Position numbers and translations under genes: made by a program
Source: Moniliophthora roreri
Taxonomy: Eukaryota > Basidiomycota > Agaricomycetes > Agaricales > Marasmiaceae
NCBI GenBank assembly: GCA_001466705.2
Contig: LATX02000013.1
Span: 1 to 64,000 of the forward strand
Length of the DNA stretch: 64,000 nt
Direction: 5' to 3'
Shown: in pieces, positions 37,181 through 47,447 of the stretch
How positions within the stretch are numbered: position 1 is the stretch's first letter
Layout of the letters: each line of letters starts with the position of its first letter
Notes under the pieces: generated by a model
Databases searched by the model: none
Seen by the model: only the letters and a program-made list of their open reading frames with translations
What the model was told of the DNA's origin: nothing

Positions 37181-39523
37181 ATGATCGATTTAGCTAGGAC
37201 ATTGATGAGAAGGAATAAGACGACGTATGATCCAAAGAATTGTATTAGAATGTGGAATGGATGTCTGCAGTCTTTGTAGACTGTCGTAATACGACACAAG
37301 TTTAAGACCGTATGGAAAGGTGTGAACCTAAATGATTCTACCTTCTCCTGCAACGCCGGATTGGCAGCGATGACGTCCCGCAATGCCTGTAGATTCAGGA
37401 AGCCAATTCGAACCATTTCGGGACTTTGTTTAGCGAGATCTGAAATGGGCATTCTGCGTACTAATTCGGGGTAAATCTCCTCGCGAAGCTTGATGTGTAT
37501 ACCGTGGCACCATCGCCAAAACGCCAAGGTGTGTCGAAAGGCTTTATAGTACATCTCTGGAAAGCCTTCCTTTAGATAATACTCTATTTCCGGCGGACAC
37601 GATCCAATTCGGTTCACGAACCTATTTGTTGGCACACCCACTGGCAGGAACAAGGCATAGTATGGTTTTTTATACGCCTTCATATTGCTCACTTTTGCCT
37701 CTGGGACCTGAAATTGAAACCTGAACAGCAACCTACACTCCATAGTATAATGGGTTCGATATCGTGGAATGCATATTGCCTAAACTCGGGCAATTGGAGC
37801 CTGGAGCCGGACTCTGGTGGTACAAGTTCCATTGACATTGGTGCGGATCACATATTCTTGATGACTTCTGAAGACATGAATTCCCGGTGATTCGGAGATA
37901 TGTGCAGATATAAGTGGTTTAGCTCACAGTTTGGAAAGTGTTTTGTGTCTGAGGATCATCGACCTCCACCGCATGCTCAAAGCTGATGATGACGGGAACA
38001 AGCCCATCAAGTCCTTCTGGGCATGCATTGGAAGATCGACACATTGAATCCTCTTTCCGTAACACAAGGACAATGTTTTCTGGGTGTATGTTTCTGTGAA
38101 TGTAACCAGCTTCACGTAGGAGTCCAACTCCTGGATCCGTGGTCGACTATTGATCAAGATAGAAAGAGGAAACAGATGGCGCTACATTCACCGCATAGCG
38201 CACCCTGGAGTCTGAATAGCATGGCATCCAATGTTTTTTAGTCTTCGGAAGGGGTTCGCTTAATTCTTCGTAGACGATACGATAATGAACCAGTTTGGAT
38301 ACGCGTTCGATAGGCGACTCGAATGCCAATTGAGACTCATTAATTGTGCTGTCCGGAACCTCGGGATCGGATTTCGATCGCGGGACAAGGCCTGCAGCAC
38401 AAACGTTTGGAAAATGAGCATATCTCGCGTCACCTTCAAGTCGAGTCTTGATCTTTGCTATAGTCTCGAGCTCGAGCTGGATGGAAGACCCCAGCTAGTG
38501 GTCTTTGAGACAATGATTTGGACCAACCTCTACACTGTCTTTTACTTCCCTAACTGCCCAAACGCGAGGTAGGTCAGACTCAAATTCACGATGAATGGTT
38601 TCTTTTGTTCGAAAAATCTTGTCACCGACTGAGATATTGAAGACGTTACTATCGTCTCGGATTTCGTGAAGACACATGGTGGTATCGTAGCCCAGATCTG
38701 CCCGAGAACCAGTCCCGAGTGCCGCGAGAATACGCACCAGAACGCGCCAATCCTATCGAGGGTTTCACTGGCAGCTTGGCAAGACCTTCAAACAGACCAT
38801 AACTCTTCTACTCACTGAATAAACGTCGAATGGTGTGGAAAATATGACCCCAGCTCGGTCAGCGAAGCATAATGCATAATCGAGCGCCTGTGTCATCGAC
38901 TTTCAACCCGAACATAAAACGGCGTCTTGGGTCACTGTGCATTGTACGCAACAAAGAGTGCACGATGTTACGAGGTTTGTTATCTAGCGGATTCTGTTGA
39001 ATCAGAGTGTTGACATCAGTATTATTGAACGGATTTATAGATGAGAAACTTGCATCTGGCTTCCAATCCGAGTTCAGCGTTAAGTCCCCCTTTCCAAACC
39101 TACACTCGATAAGGAGGTACCTGTGCAAATGACACCATGTCCCCGAAATCTTCTCTAGATCATCGAGATTAGGACCTGAAAGAAAAAGCCCCGCCTCCCG
39201 TCGCATGGAATGTGCACGTGCTTTTCGAGCGTCCATAATTAGTGTCTCGGGCGAGGAGTGCATTGAAGGTAGCCTTAGGGGGTTGAGCTTTTATTGTATT
39301 AATCCATGGCCCGATAGTAGGATTTTTCAACGAGCTTGAAAGAACGGTGGGCGCGGCGAGCCTTCTCAACACGCGAATCGGACTGGCGGAAAAGCCTTGA
39401 ACCAAAGTTCTGGCCAGTGCCCAGCCTATGATACAGCATGTCGAGCAGTTCAGGAGAGATGTCTGGTAGAATAGCGACCATCATCGAATGTATAGAGGCG
39501 ACTCTGGCACCTTTGAATTGCAA
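37177..39523 (-). pseudogene. FunK1-type protein kinase relic K1 (pseudokinase)
   Basis: Fungal-specific FunK1 kinase family. N-terminal part: RVASIHSMMVAILPDISPEL at 39500 (K2 has RIVSIHQMMDVVLPRTPPSQ). Middle: NIVHSLLRTMHSDPRRRFMF, then GLKVDDTGARL, and in another frame CFADRAGVIFSTPFDVYS. Next come ALGTGSRADLGYDTT and FRTKETIHREFES (38700). The catalytic loop reads GYIHRNIHPENIVLV: HRD has become HRN (38090-38098), and the DLEYA-type site reads ISFEHAVE, so both key Asp residues are gone. The C-terminal part has FRQYAFHDIEPI and ALRDVIAANPALQEKV (37350). A 7-bp duplication (38867-38880) shifts the frame between ARLC and FADR. I read it as a decaying gene already lacking catalytic residues. 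Confidence 0.8.
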
Positions 39524-39594
39524 AGAACCCGATGCAGAGCAAGGGGTGTAATGCTCGTGTTTGCGGATCCTTTGTCGTCGCTGAAAGCGAGCAA

Positions 39595-39720
39595 GGAGCG
39601 GCGGTGGGGGGCGGGGGCGGTATCAGGATTTCCCACGGCCACTTTCCCGGCTTTTCCCCCCTTTTTGGGGCAAAAAACGGCCGCGCCGCCGCCGCCCCCC
39701 GTACAGTAACGTACAGTAAC
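39595..39720. repeat. GC-rich imperfect inverted repeat
   Basis: A G-rich run (ggtggggggcgggggcgg, near 39602) is mirrored by a C-rich run (ccgccgccgccccccgtac, near 39687) about 75 bp away, followed by two copies of gtacagtaac. It stands out in base composition from everything around it and lies just upstream of K1. It could fold into a strong hairpin. Its nature is unknown. Confidence 0.5.
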
Positions 39721-39920
39721 TCCATAACCGTTGGAAGGACATTCGACGCGAACCGTCAAAGGACATGAGAAGGGTGTCCAATAAGTTACGAGTGTATATA
39801 GTCTCGATGCACATGGATTCTCCTGCACGTATTAAGCTCTTGTACATGTGGTACGGACGCCCCTGCGTTTATCCGACTGCATTCATAGCAGGTGCACCAT
39901 TATCATTCCCATGAAAGCTT

Positions 39921-42900
39921 TTATGCAATTTCGTTTATACGATCCTCGAGCGAATCACTAGCTAGCTGGGTGTTAGGCTTCATTGCCTCCGATCCCTGTT
40001 GAGAGTTGTTGTTCTTTAATTCCTCTGTAATAACTTCACCAGACCGCCGGTATTCGAAGCGTATCTCTGTGCTAGCATCTTCCGGGTTGAGGCAGACGAC
40101 TGGAGGAAGTGGTTTCTTAACCTTGCATCAGCTCTATACTTCTTTTTTGAAAGGGACGTAACTGGCATACCTTCTGAAGTATCTCCGTGATTTTATCCCA
40201 AGAGGTGTTCCCGTCAGCCATTTGCACAAGGACCGAAACGTAGATGTTATTGATTTCAAAAGTCACAACGGTTTGACCTTCCGCTCCTAGCTCACGAAGT
40301 TCTTTGCTGTGATGTTGACATTTATATGTAAAAAATGTCTCTAGAGAGGGCTTTCCGGCTGTGTCGACCAATCGAAAGGCGAAGTCATATGCGTGACTCA
40401 ACAATGTCCAGAAGAATGGGTCGCGATCACCAAGTTCAGTCTGCGATATCATGAAGCGATGAGTACTGCACCTATTTATCACTGAAACCATACCTGGGAT
40501 GCGAGCTCCACGAAGTACCGTGACTTGGAAATACATGTCAGGAAGGAGAACGAAAATGGGGCGCAAATTGTCCTTAGGAGACATCGCTGTAGCATCCTAC
40601 GTAAGAGATGATATAGCGCGGGACTCGATAACACCTTATGGACTCCGGTGCGCTCATAGAAAATGAGCCAATAACTTGTTGCATACTGAAGGTCCTTGAG
40701 AAATATATAAGCCTCTTTCACCTCCATGTCCGGCTTTTCGATATGGTATAGAACACAAGAGATGGTGGCATAGGCCATGTTCGCCAGATGCTCCTCCACG
40801 TCGATATACCACGAGCTCGTCGATGTCGATAAGAATTCGTCAAAGGACTTGTGCATTAGCCTCAACCCAAAGTTATCATCCTCGATCAGGACACTTCCCA
40901 GCTTCTCCACAATCGACTTCACGTCGACTTCCTTAGAAGGGGAAGCGCCCCAATTATGCACGAAGACCTCGAGCATTGATGTTGTACAGGGAACCCACCA
41001 ATATGTTTCAACGACCCTCGTAGCCAATATGAGGCCTAAAACGATCCGAATGCTATCCCGTATGTCCTCATCTCCCTCACTGACAAGCGAGTCGAGAGCG
41101 GTTTCGTACAGAATCCTTAGAGCTTGAGGTGCGTTCTGCGGTTTCTGAGTTTCGAGGAAGGCATTCAGTCTCGACTTGACGTCGTCACTGATGAACTTGA
41201 CGACTGTGGCTGCCCATATGAACAACCCACTCGCTCGTAGCGAAAGTTCCTCGACAGCTCTGGACCTCTGTTCCTGGTTTAGCACCCGAAAACGAGGCTC
41301 GGAGAACTTTATGGAAAGGAAGTAAGCGATGTCGCTTTGGGTTTCCGATGAGGTGATGTCTAAAGGAAGGTGAAGAATGTGATCGTGCTGTAGGAGCGCT
41401 TCCTTGATGTCCTCTTCCGGTCTACTCGCGATTGCAATTCGCAAGAAAGGGAAGCGTTTGAACCACTCGCTCCCTTCAAAAAGGCTCAGTAGCTGCGCTC
41501 GGAAATCGGTTGTGGATGTGTCTCGTGCAGATTCATCTAGCCCGTCAACAAGGATGAAAATGGGACCCTCGTCGTGCATCTGCTTGACACTCTGTAAGGG
41601 CCTCTGAACATACTCATCCAGCTGTTCTTCCAGCCCAACCGGGATCCGGGAACACCTCACTACTGCCCTTGCAATGGCTTGCCCGAGTCGGTCATCGAAT
41701 TCGGCTAGCTGGTAAGCTAGCTCTCTGACAAAATGCCTTGGATCCGTATAAAGAGCTCTGTCGAAGCGTATATAAGCTCCCAGACGATTGTTGTGACCCA
41801 TCTCCCGGGTCATCGCATAGAGGGTACCCATTAGTGAGCTCTTTCCGGACCCTGCCACGCCTGATAACCACAGGATTGACTGGTCTCCTTCCAGAGCCCA
41901 TTCCTGAATCGTCGCTAATGAAGTACGACGAGTACCACGGAGACAACGCGCTTGCGGTTCGGGCGATCTAACCGGTGGTTTGAGCCGTCGGAGTTTCACA
42001 TCGATCTCTGTCAATCAATGAGCTCAGTGCGACAATGTCAAGGTAGAACTGGTTCCTTGCCCAAAAGGGACATCCCGTTCCGTATGTTCATGACAGAAAC
42101 AAGAGTTACATTCGCCTGAGTGTCAGTGAGTCGCCCCTTCAGATCCTCAAAAGCTTTGGTATGTCTTTTGACGTCTGTTTGAGCTTTCAGGTCCATTGCT
42201 TGTACTACGGCTCCTTCAGTTACCACGCAAAAGAAACAGTATTTAAGCTATAAGCACTCACAAAGGCGGCCTTTGTGTATATACTTGGAAAGGAATATAC
42301 GACACTCTTGCGTCTGTCTGACCAATTCATTGAATATGTCCGAGAAGTCGCCATGCTGATTCAATCCGTCATTCTGAGTTGCCATTGCGTAGGCTTCCAT
42401 CATCATCTCATAGAGTGAAATAATAGCTTGGTCTTTCGAGTACTGGGATTTGACCACCTACCGTTATGCAAATAAGTGTCAACGAGTACGCTAATAAAGC
42501 AAGATACTGCCTACCTGGTATATACCAGACACGGAGAGCCAGGCGGCTTGAGCAATCGGATGAAGCTATATTCATGGGAAGAGCAAGATCAAAGATTAAC
42601 ACGAGTCAATAATTCCTTTTTTACCTCAGCAAGGCCATTGAGCACTTGGAGAAGAGGTTCTGCTGGTTCAATAATCTTTCCAATAGCCTCAGAGCGTACC
42701 CTGATCTCCTGGATCCCTGTTTCCAAGTTGTCTATACTTTCCTTCCTATCTCCTATCGTCGGAGTTGGTACGTTCCCGGCGTCGACAGTCACCAGGAGAC
42801 TAATGACAGTGCTACCACTCAGTGAGCTGTCAACTAAATGCATGTCTTTCTTAATTTCTGAGTTGGAGATTTTCCTCGTTAACTCTTGAATGCCATTGCA

Positions 42901-43487
42901 GCCGTACAGATGCGAACTCATACATACCTTGGCCTTTGTCAACGAGTTCCTCGGCCCGAAAGACGACAGTCGCAAGAGTCTTGTCTTTCCGTAGAGTATG
43001 AGGGCGAATGAGCTTGAATGTTATTGACTCCGACAAGCTTGAAGGGCGTCTAGCATGACAGAGCGGGAACGTTTAACACGTGTTGAACCTGGATAGGTAG
43101 CTGACATGGTGTAACGTACATTTCGAAATCAGCCATCCATCGATGTAAATCACCCTTCTTACCGTCGAACTTTGGAGTTCTGAGGGAGCGAAGTTGCGAT
43201 TGACATTGCACTGTGACCACGGTTCCCAAGGATTTAGAAGCTGGGACGCCATGGACACTGATTTCTGGATAATGAAGTGAGCAGGAAGTGAGTTTGTAGC
43301 CTTTCCATCGGTCAAGAAAAGGAGTGAATAGGTACCTTTGATATTGATGATATTCGGGATCGAATCAGAAGAGACGTAAACACTGCTGAGTTACGGTGAG
43401 TCTTGGGGTGTCGATCGCCCGAACGATTCCTCACCCCGAATTCGCGACTTGATAGCTGTCCGATGAGGACATCATAGTCAAGAAGAA
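39921..43487 (-). CDS. NLR-like protein NLR1: C2 domain, helical linker, NACHT NTPase
   Basis: The N-terminal part reads ISVHGVPASKSLGTVVTVQ, then FKLIRPHTLRKDKTLATVVF, a beta-rich C2-like domain (43290-42910). A helical linker follows over several exons (IKKDMHLVDSSLSG, LYEMMMEAYAMATQNDG, TQECRIFLSKYIHKGRL, AFEDLKGRLTDTQANV), the arrangement usual before NACHT in agaricomycetes. The NACHT exon (42014-40640) has CLRGTR, Walker A GVAGSGKSS (41835-41861), Walker B FILVDGLDES, LRIAIASRP and RASGLFIWAATVVKFI. A 38-bp intron (short, so uncertain) leads to 40584. A 49-bp intron (40122-40170) leads to a last exon ending at 39921 with KPNTQLASDSLEDRINEIA. No WD40, ankyrin or TPR repeats follow. Likely a STAND-class signalling ATPase; ligand unknown. 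The first exon is uncertain (an ATG at 43471 gives MMSSSDSYQ). Exon borders before 42226 are approximate. Confidence 0.82.
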
Positions 43488-43844
43488 GGAATGAGGATCT
43501 GTTCAGATGATCTGACCGTGACGCCCTGAGGAATTCCCGCGTGTTTACACTCCCACTCCACTCCAGACCACCAGACGAACCGAGGTGCGTATTCTTCTTT
43601 TTGGCCCTTGTTAACTTCCTCGATCAGAGTCCACCCTCTCATAAACAGCAAAAGACGTCGACTCGGAAACAATTAGTTAAGGAATATGGAGACTGGGATG
43701 GCGAAGAGTAAGGTATGTCGTTCCTGCTCACCGTAGATTCTGCTCAATGACGTAATAAAGTCCCTGGAGTGGGAAGACAGGCGAAGGCAGGACGAAGGCA
43801 AGAGGAGTTAAGGAGTGCGAGGGACTTGTATCATCGTTGGTGAA
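43488..43844. other. Intergenic region upstream of NLR1
   Basis: No gene is visible. A 64-codon minus-strand frame at 43478-43672 has no recognisable motif. Confidence 0.4.
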
Positions 43845-44190
43845 TTTGTCTTTCTGCAGTTCGCAGTCAATACTCCCTTGTCAGCACATCGACGATGTAA
43901 GATTAATTGCGACAAGTCATTCGTACGTTTCCCCCACAAACTTGAAATACAAGTACAAGAAAACGGACCTTTTTTTCTCTTCTCGATAACAAGAACAGGT
44001 CCGGGATGGGAAGCTTCCTTCTCGGCTTCTCACTGCTCATGACAACTGACAAACTTTCAGGCTTTGTCGGGGTTGTTCAAGTTGGTAAGCTGATGGATGG
44101 TGATCGGCGTTCCATCCTGGGCATTGGACCCCTCAAGATCGAGAGAGTAGGGCTTGCTACTCAAAGGAACCCTACGGAACTCTCACTGAT
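43845..44190 (-). pseudogene. Partial tandem copy of the lectin gene (last exon and 3' flank)
   Basis: On the minus strand, VPLSSKPYSLDLEGSNAQDG continues to TPITIHQLTNLNNPDKA, a TGA, then KFV. It matches the last exon of the intact lectin at 44413-44545. The Trp of its final QxW motif has become a stop (44057-44059). The 3' flanks also match (cgcagt...ttgtcaaatacaagtac type blocks at 43850-43960 and 44220-44320), giving a duplication unit of about 370 bp. No upstream exons accompany it, so the copy was born incomplete. Confidence 0.82.
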
Positions 44191-44412
44191 GCGGTGCATA
44201 CTCCAATACGGCGGAGTTGTCTTTTCGCAGTACACAGCTAAATACACCCTCGCCAGCATATTGGTCAATTGTGATTCAGTCACACATTTTTCCTACAGAC
44301 TCGAAATACAAGTACACGATGACTAGTAATTGTGAATGGACACATTTTCTCTTTGTTTCTCTTTTCTTTTCGATAACAAGGGCGGATGGACCTAATGTGT
44401 GGTTCTCGCTGC

Positions 44413-45019
44413 TCAAGACTTGACAAACTTCCAGTTTTGGTTGGGGTTATTAGTAGGCTGGAACATAATGATGGGCGCTCCATCCTGGGCACTGGACCCC
44501 TCAAGGTCAAGAGAGTAGGGCTTGCTGCTCAAAGGCAGTTTGACGCTGGATAGATTTGCGTTACATTATTTCGAGGTTATCGCAGAAAATATTCAGGCTC
44601 ACTTAAAAATCAACTGGGAGGCATCAACGGCGGTAAGAGTCCATACGACTGGGATGTTAGAGCCAATAACCCTGTTGCTGGAACCGCCACAGTAATCCGA
44701 GAGGGAAAGGTAGGCACCGGTCCTCCCGTTTTTGAAAGTCCAACCATCGCCTGCTATCAAGGCGACCCACTAAAAACATATTACGGGTATTAGTGGGAGT
44801 ATTATACAGTGTGACATAGGGAACTTCTTACCTTCTGGTTGCTATAGCCGCCATTGTTCTGCCAGCATTGGACTAAGACGCAGGCCGGTGTGAGCTCGAC
44901 ATGTCGAATAATGAAGCGTTGGTCAACCTACCCGTCTTGTTATCGGAACCAGAGATGTCGATGACGGTGTTAGAGGCCATGTTGACAATGGTGTATGCTT
45001 GTCCTTGAACGAGAGACAT
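44413..45019 (-). CDS. Beta-trefoil (ricin B-type) lectin, 142 aa
   Basis: Four exons join in frame: 44932-45019, 44832-44872, 44603-44769, 44413-44545, with GT-AG introns of 59, 62 and 57 bp. The product is a single carbohydrate-binding domain with no enzyme part. It starts MSLVQGQAYTIVNMASNTVI and has QxW motifs at 42-44 (NQKW) and 135-137 (NQNW), plus QCWQNNG and YSLDLEGSSAQDG, as in R-type/CBM13 lectins of about 140 residues. There is no signal peptide, so it should be cytoplasmic, like many fruiting-body lectins. Expected role: binding of galactose or related glycans, in defence against grazers or in development; this is inference from family. If the third intron were not removed, a shorter 99-residue product would end at 44599. 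Confidence 0.88.
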
Positions 45020-46997
45020 AGTGGCAAAAGGAGCTTGAGAGATTTATGAGGAAAATTGTGCTTCGAAAGCGGGCTTTCGATGAGAGTTATGGTGTGCATT
45101 GAGGCCAACTCTTATACTCGAGAAATAGAGGGATGAGAAAAGACAAGTCATCTGGTAGTAAGTTCAAGGCGATGCGGGGTATACGTTAATATCTCACAGG
45201 TAAAATGTTGAGATAATTTCTTACTTGTTTCGAGTAACTATTGCGCTCATAAGCTGGTCGTACCCCCCTCCCAAGAATATTAACGAAAGCTTCAAACGTC
45301 ATGGGGTAGAGCACGAGTGGACGCCGCTGACATGAGTAGTCTTCCTGTCAGGTCGCAGTTAATGACATACTTGAAAACTTCTAGGGTGCTTTCACATACC
45401 GAAAGACATTTCTACAGAGACGAACAGTTTGAGATTTTGGAGTGACACCTTTATGATCGTCGGACGTTGGTGGTCTTGTAAGTGGGGCTTAGTGGCCCAT
45501 TGGTTTAGAGACCGCGTAGGGATCGCGACGCGCCCGTAACCTGAGACCCTCAACTACACCTTTACCTCACTTGACGTCTACACGACATAGATTCTGAGCA
45601 CCTGATGAATTGTTCCTGCTCGAACATGAGTGTCATAAGGGCAGAACCAAGATAGCCGAGAGAAACGGCCGAAATTGAATACATACGCTTTGAACCCCGA
45701 GCTCCGTTTGAGGGGCGCACTTATTAGCGTGGAGTCCTGTGACTTTCCGTTGCAGAAGGCGGTACAAGGTCGGCCTGGTGTGAATCATTTGGGGTGCGAA
45801 CTAAACGTCCGTTCCCGCATTGAAACCGCTTGAAGGGTGCTCGAGCAAATTGGGAGAGCGAGAGAAGACGAACTCCGAAATGGCGGTGGAGGAAACAGTC
45901 GACCTGATTTGGAAGGTATTGATATAACATGTCAGGGACAGTAGAAGACAAAAAACTTACCAAGGTGGCGCTTCCGTTCCCTTCCCTGTCACCTCCTCGT
46001 GCGCTCCCACTCCCAATTCCGAGATCCAGCCAGACTGCAAGGGGACATATTCGGGTTCATGTGATAGGTTCCCGATAGCTGGAACGTGAATCTATGAGCC
46101 TAGGCCGCGCACAAGGTCATTTCCAACCACTTGTGCGAGGAGCTAGCCATTTTAGCAGTCGCGATGTTGTGAAACCATATTCTGGAACTTCAACTTTCCA
46201 GCGAACTCCAATCGTCCAAGGCCCAAGGTCGGCCCACCAATTTCAGGACCATGTGCACCTGAAGTACCTGCCCATTTGGACATATGGGATGCCAGGCGAA
46301 AAAGATGTTGAGATGAAGAGCTGAAGCGATTGAGCTTCCGGGCGCTTGTTCAGTCTTGATTGCGATAGGAGGCCAAGTTCACCACCGAAATCGATGCAAC
46401 CTTATCGGACCCGATATAAGCAACCGCACTTCCAAAATGAGGAGTGGCTCTGTTAATGAAGATGTCGACAGACCGCTAGTGGTTTCCACGAACGACCAAT
46501 GCTCGTGATACGGGACGATGTAAGGCCAAGTCTCCGGAGATGTGGAAAAGACGCGGAGGTAGCGTTTTGGTAATGCATGTCATCAACGCTTTCGTATGAC
46601 AGCCTAAAAAATATATCAAATTTGAGGCCTAGGAACTGAAGAGCAGAAAGTGAGGAACGCACCCTGTCATACAATTTCGTCTTATCCGCAACGTCCTTTG
46701 ACGACCCTACGAACCTTTCCTTCTCCTTTCATCGCCGGCCACAATAACATTTAACCCAATTATCTTCTGTCTTTTGAACCCACCTCCCACATCATAGTTA
46801 GAGGTTGACGGACCGACGTTCGTGACAGATGCTCCTGGTCCGAGGCCAAGTTCAGCTGATGCGGAAGAGGTAATGTTTCCATAGTAAAATTTTGACTGAC
46901 AATGTTCTTGAAATGAGAGTCGAGATAATATCAGAATAAGTTTGACGTGATGCATAATGGAGAACACACCTTACGGGCAGCGTTGAATTAGTCGATG
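45020..46997. other. Intergenic stretch without a supported gene
   Basis: Besides the tRNA-like segment, minus-strand frames at 45724-45963, 46453-46674 and 46707-46967 have coding-like composition but no known motif. They may be exons of the gene represented by the ORF at 46998-47447. The plus strand shows nothing. Confidence 0.35.
45486..45575 (+). ncRNA. tRNA-like sequence, possible SINE head
   Basis: The segment has an A-box-like tagtggcccattggtttag and, 45 bp later, a B-box-like aacctgagaccctcaac. The spacing is that of a tRNA gene's internal RNA polymerase III promoter, but I could not fold a clean cloverleaf with seven-base acceptor stem. It could be a degenerate tRNA or the head of a tRNA-derived SINE. 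No tail repeat or target duplication was identified. Confidence 0.3.
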
Positions 46998-47447
46998 TCA
47001 TTGCAGTTTTTTACTATAAGAGTCAAGGGTAGAGCCAAGCGTGTCGTTTGCTTCTTCTGTCCTTCTCCGACTATCTTCATCAACAGCCATGAGCCGAACT
47101 ACCCCATTTCTTTTCTCTGTCATTTGCGCTCTTGTCTGCATTGAATCTGAGTGATGAGGAGTGAAATGGGCAGGGCGCGGCTCGAAAGATTTGAAGATTT
47201 TGAAACGAGTTGAAAGAAAGAGAGCCAGGCTTAATCGTTGTTCTAGGCGGAAAGAAGCTGAAGCGCTGAACTTATACTGAACACTCGCTGGGAGCTCGTC
47301 AGTGTTCGGAGTCCAAGTTCGATCAAAGTATCTCAGCTGGTCCCCGACAAGCCCCCGACGCTCCTTGACTAATAACTCCACCCTGTTCACCTCTTTCAGG
47401 ATGTGCTTCTCTCGCCTTGCTCTTTCTCTTGCCAAACGTTCTGGCAT
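46998..47447 (-). CDS. Unrecognised ORF with charged helical N-terminal part
   Basis: A 149-codon frame starts MPERLARERARREKHILKEV and continues RVELLVKERRGLVGDQLRYF and NTDELPASVQYKF. The first 50 residues are highly charged and helical. I do not know the family. It is divergent from the FunK1 relic K2, whose 5' end overlaps it by about 30 bp, so the exact start is doubtful. Confidence 0.35.
   Translation of the reverse strand: MPERLARERARREKHILKEVNRVELLVKERRGLVGDQLRYFDRTWTPNTDELPASVQYKFSASASFRLEQRLSLALFLSTRFKIFKSFEPRPAHFTPHHSDSMQTRAQMTEKRNGVVRLMAVDEDSRRRTEEANDTLGSTLDSYSKKLQ

Noticed and set aside
39450..39847. Gly/Pro-rich ORFs on both strands
   Set aside because: Products of the GC-rich inverted repeat; no supporting motif.
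40777..41971. Several plus-strand ORFs
   Set aside because: Shadows of the NACHT exon of NLR1.
44599..45019. A 99-residue lectin ending at 44599
   Set aside because: The stop lies inside a good GT-AG intron; splicing gives a full beta-trefoil with the second QxW motif.
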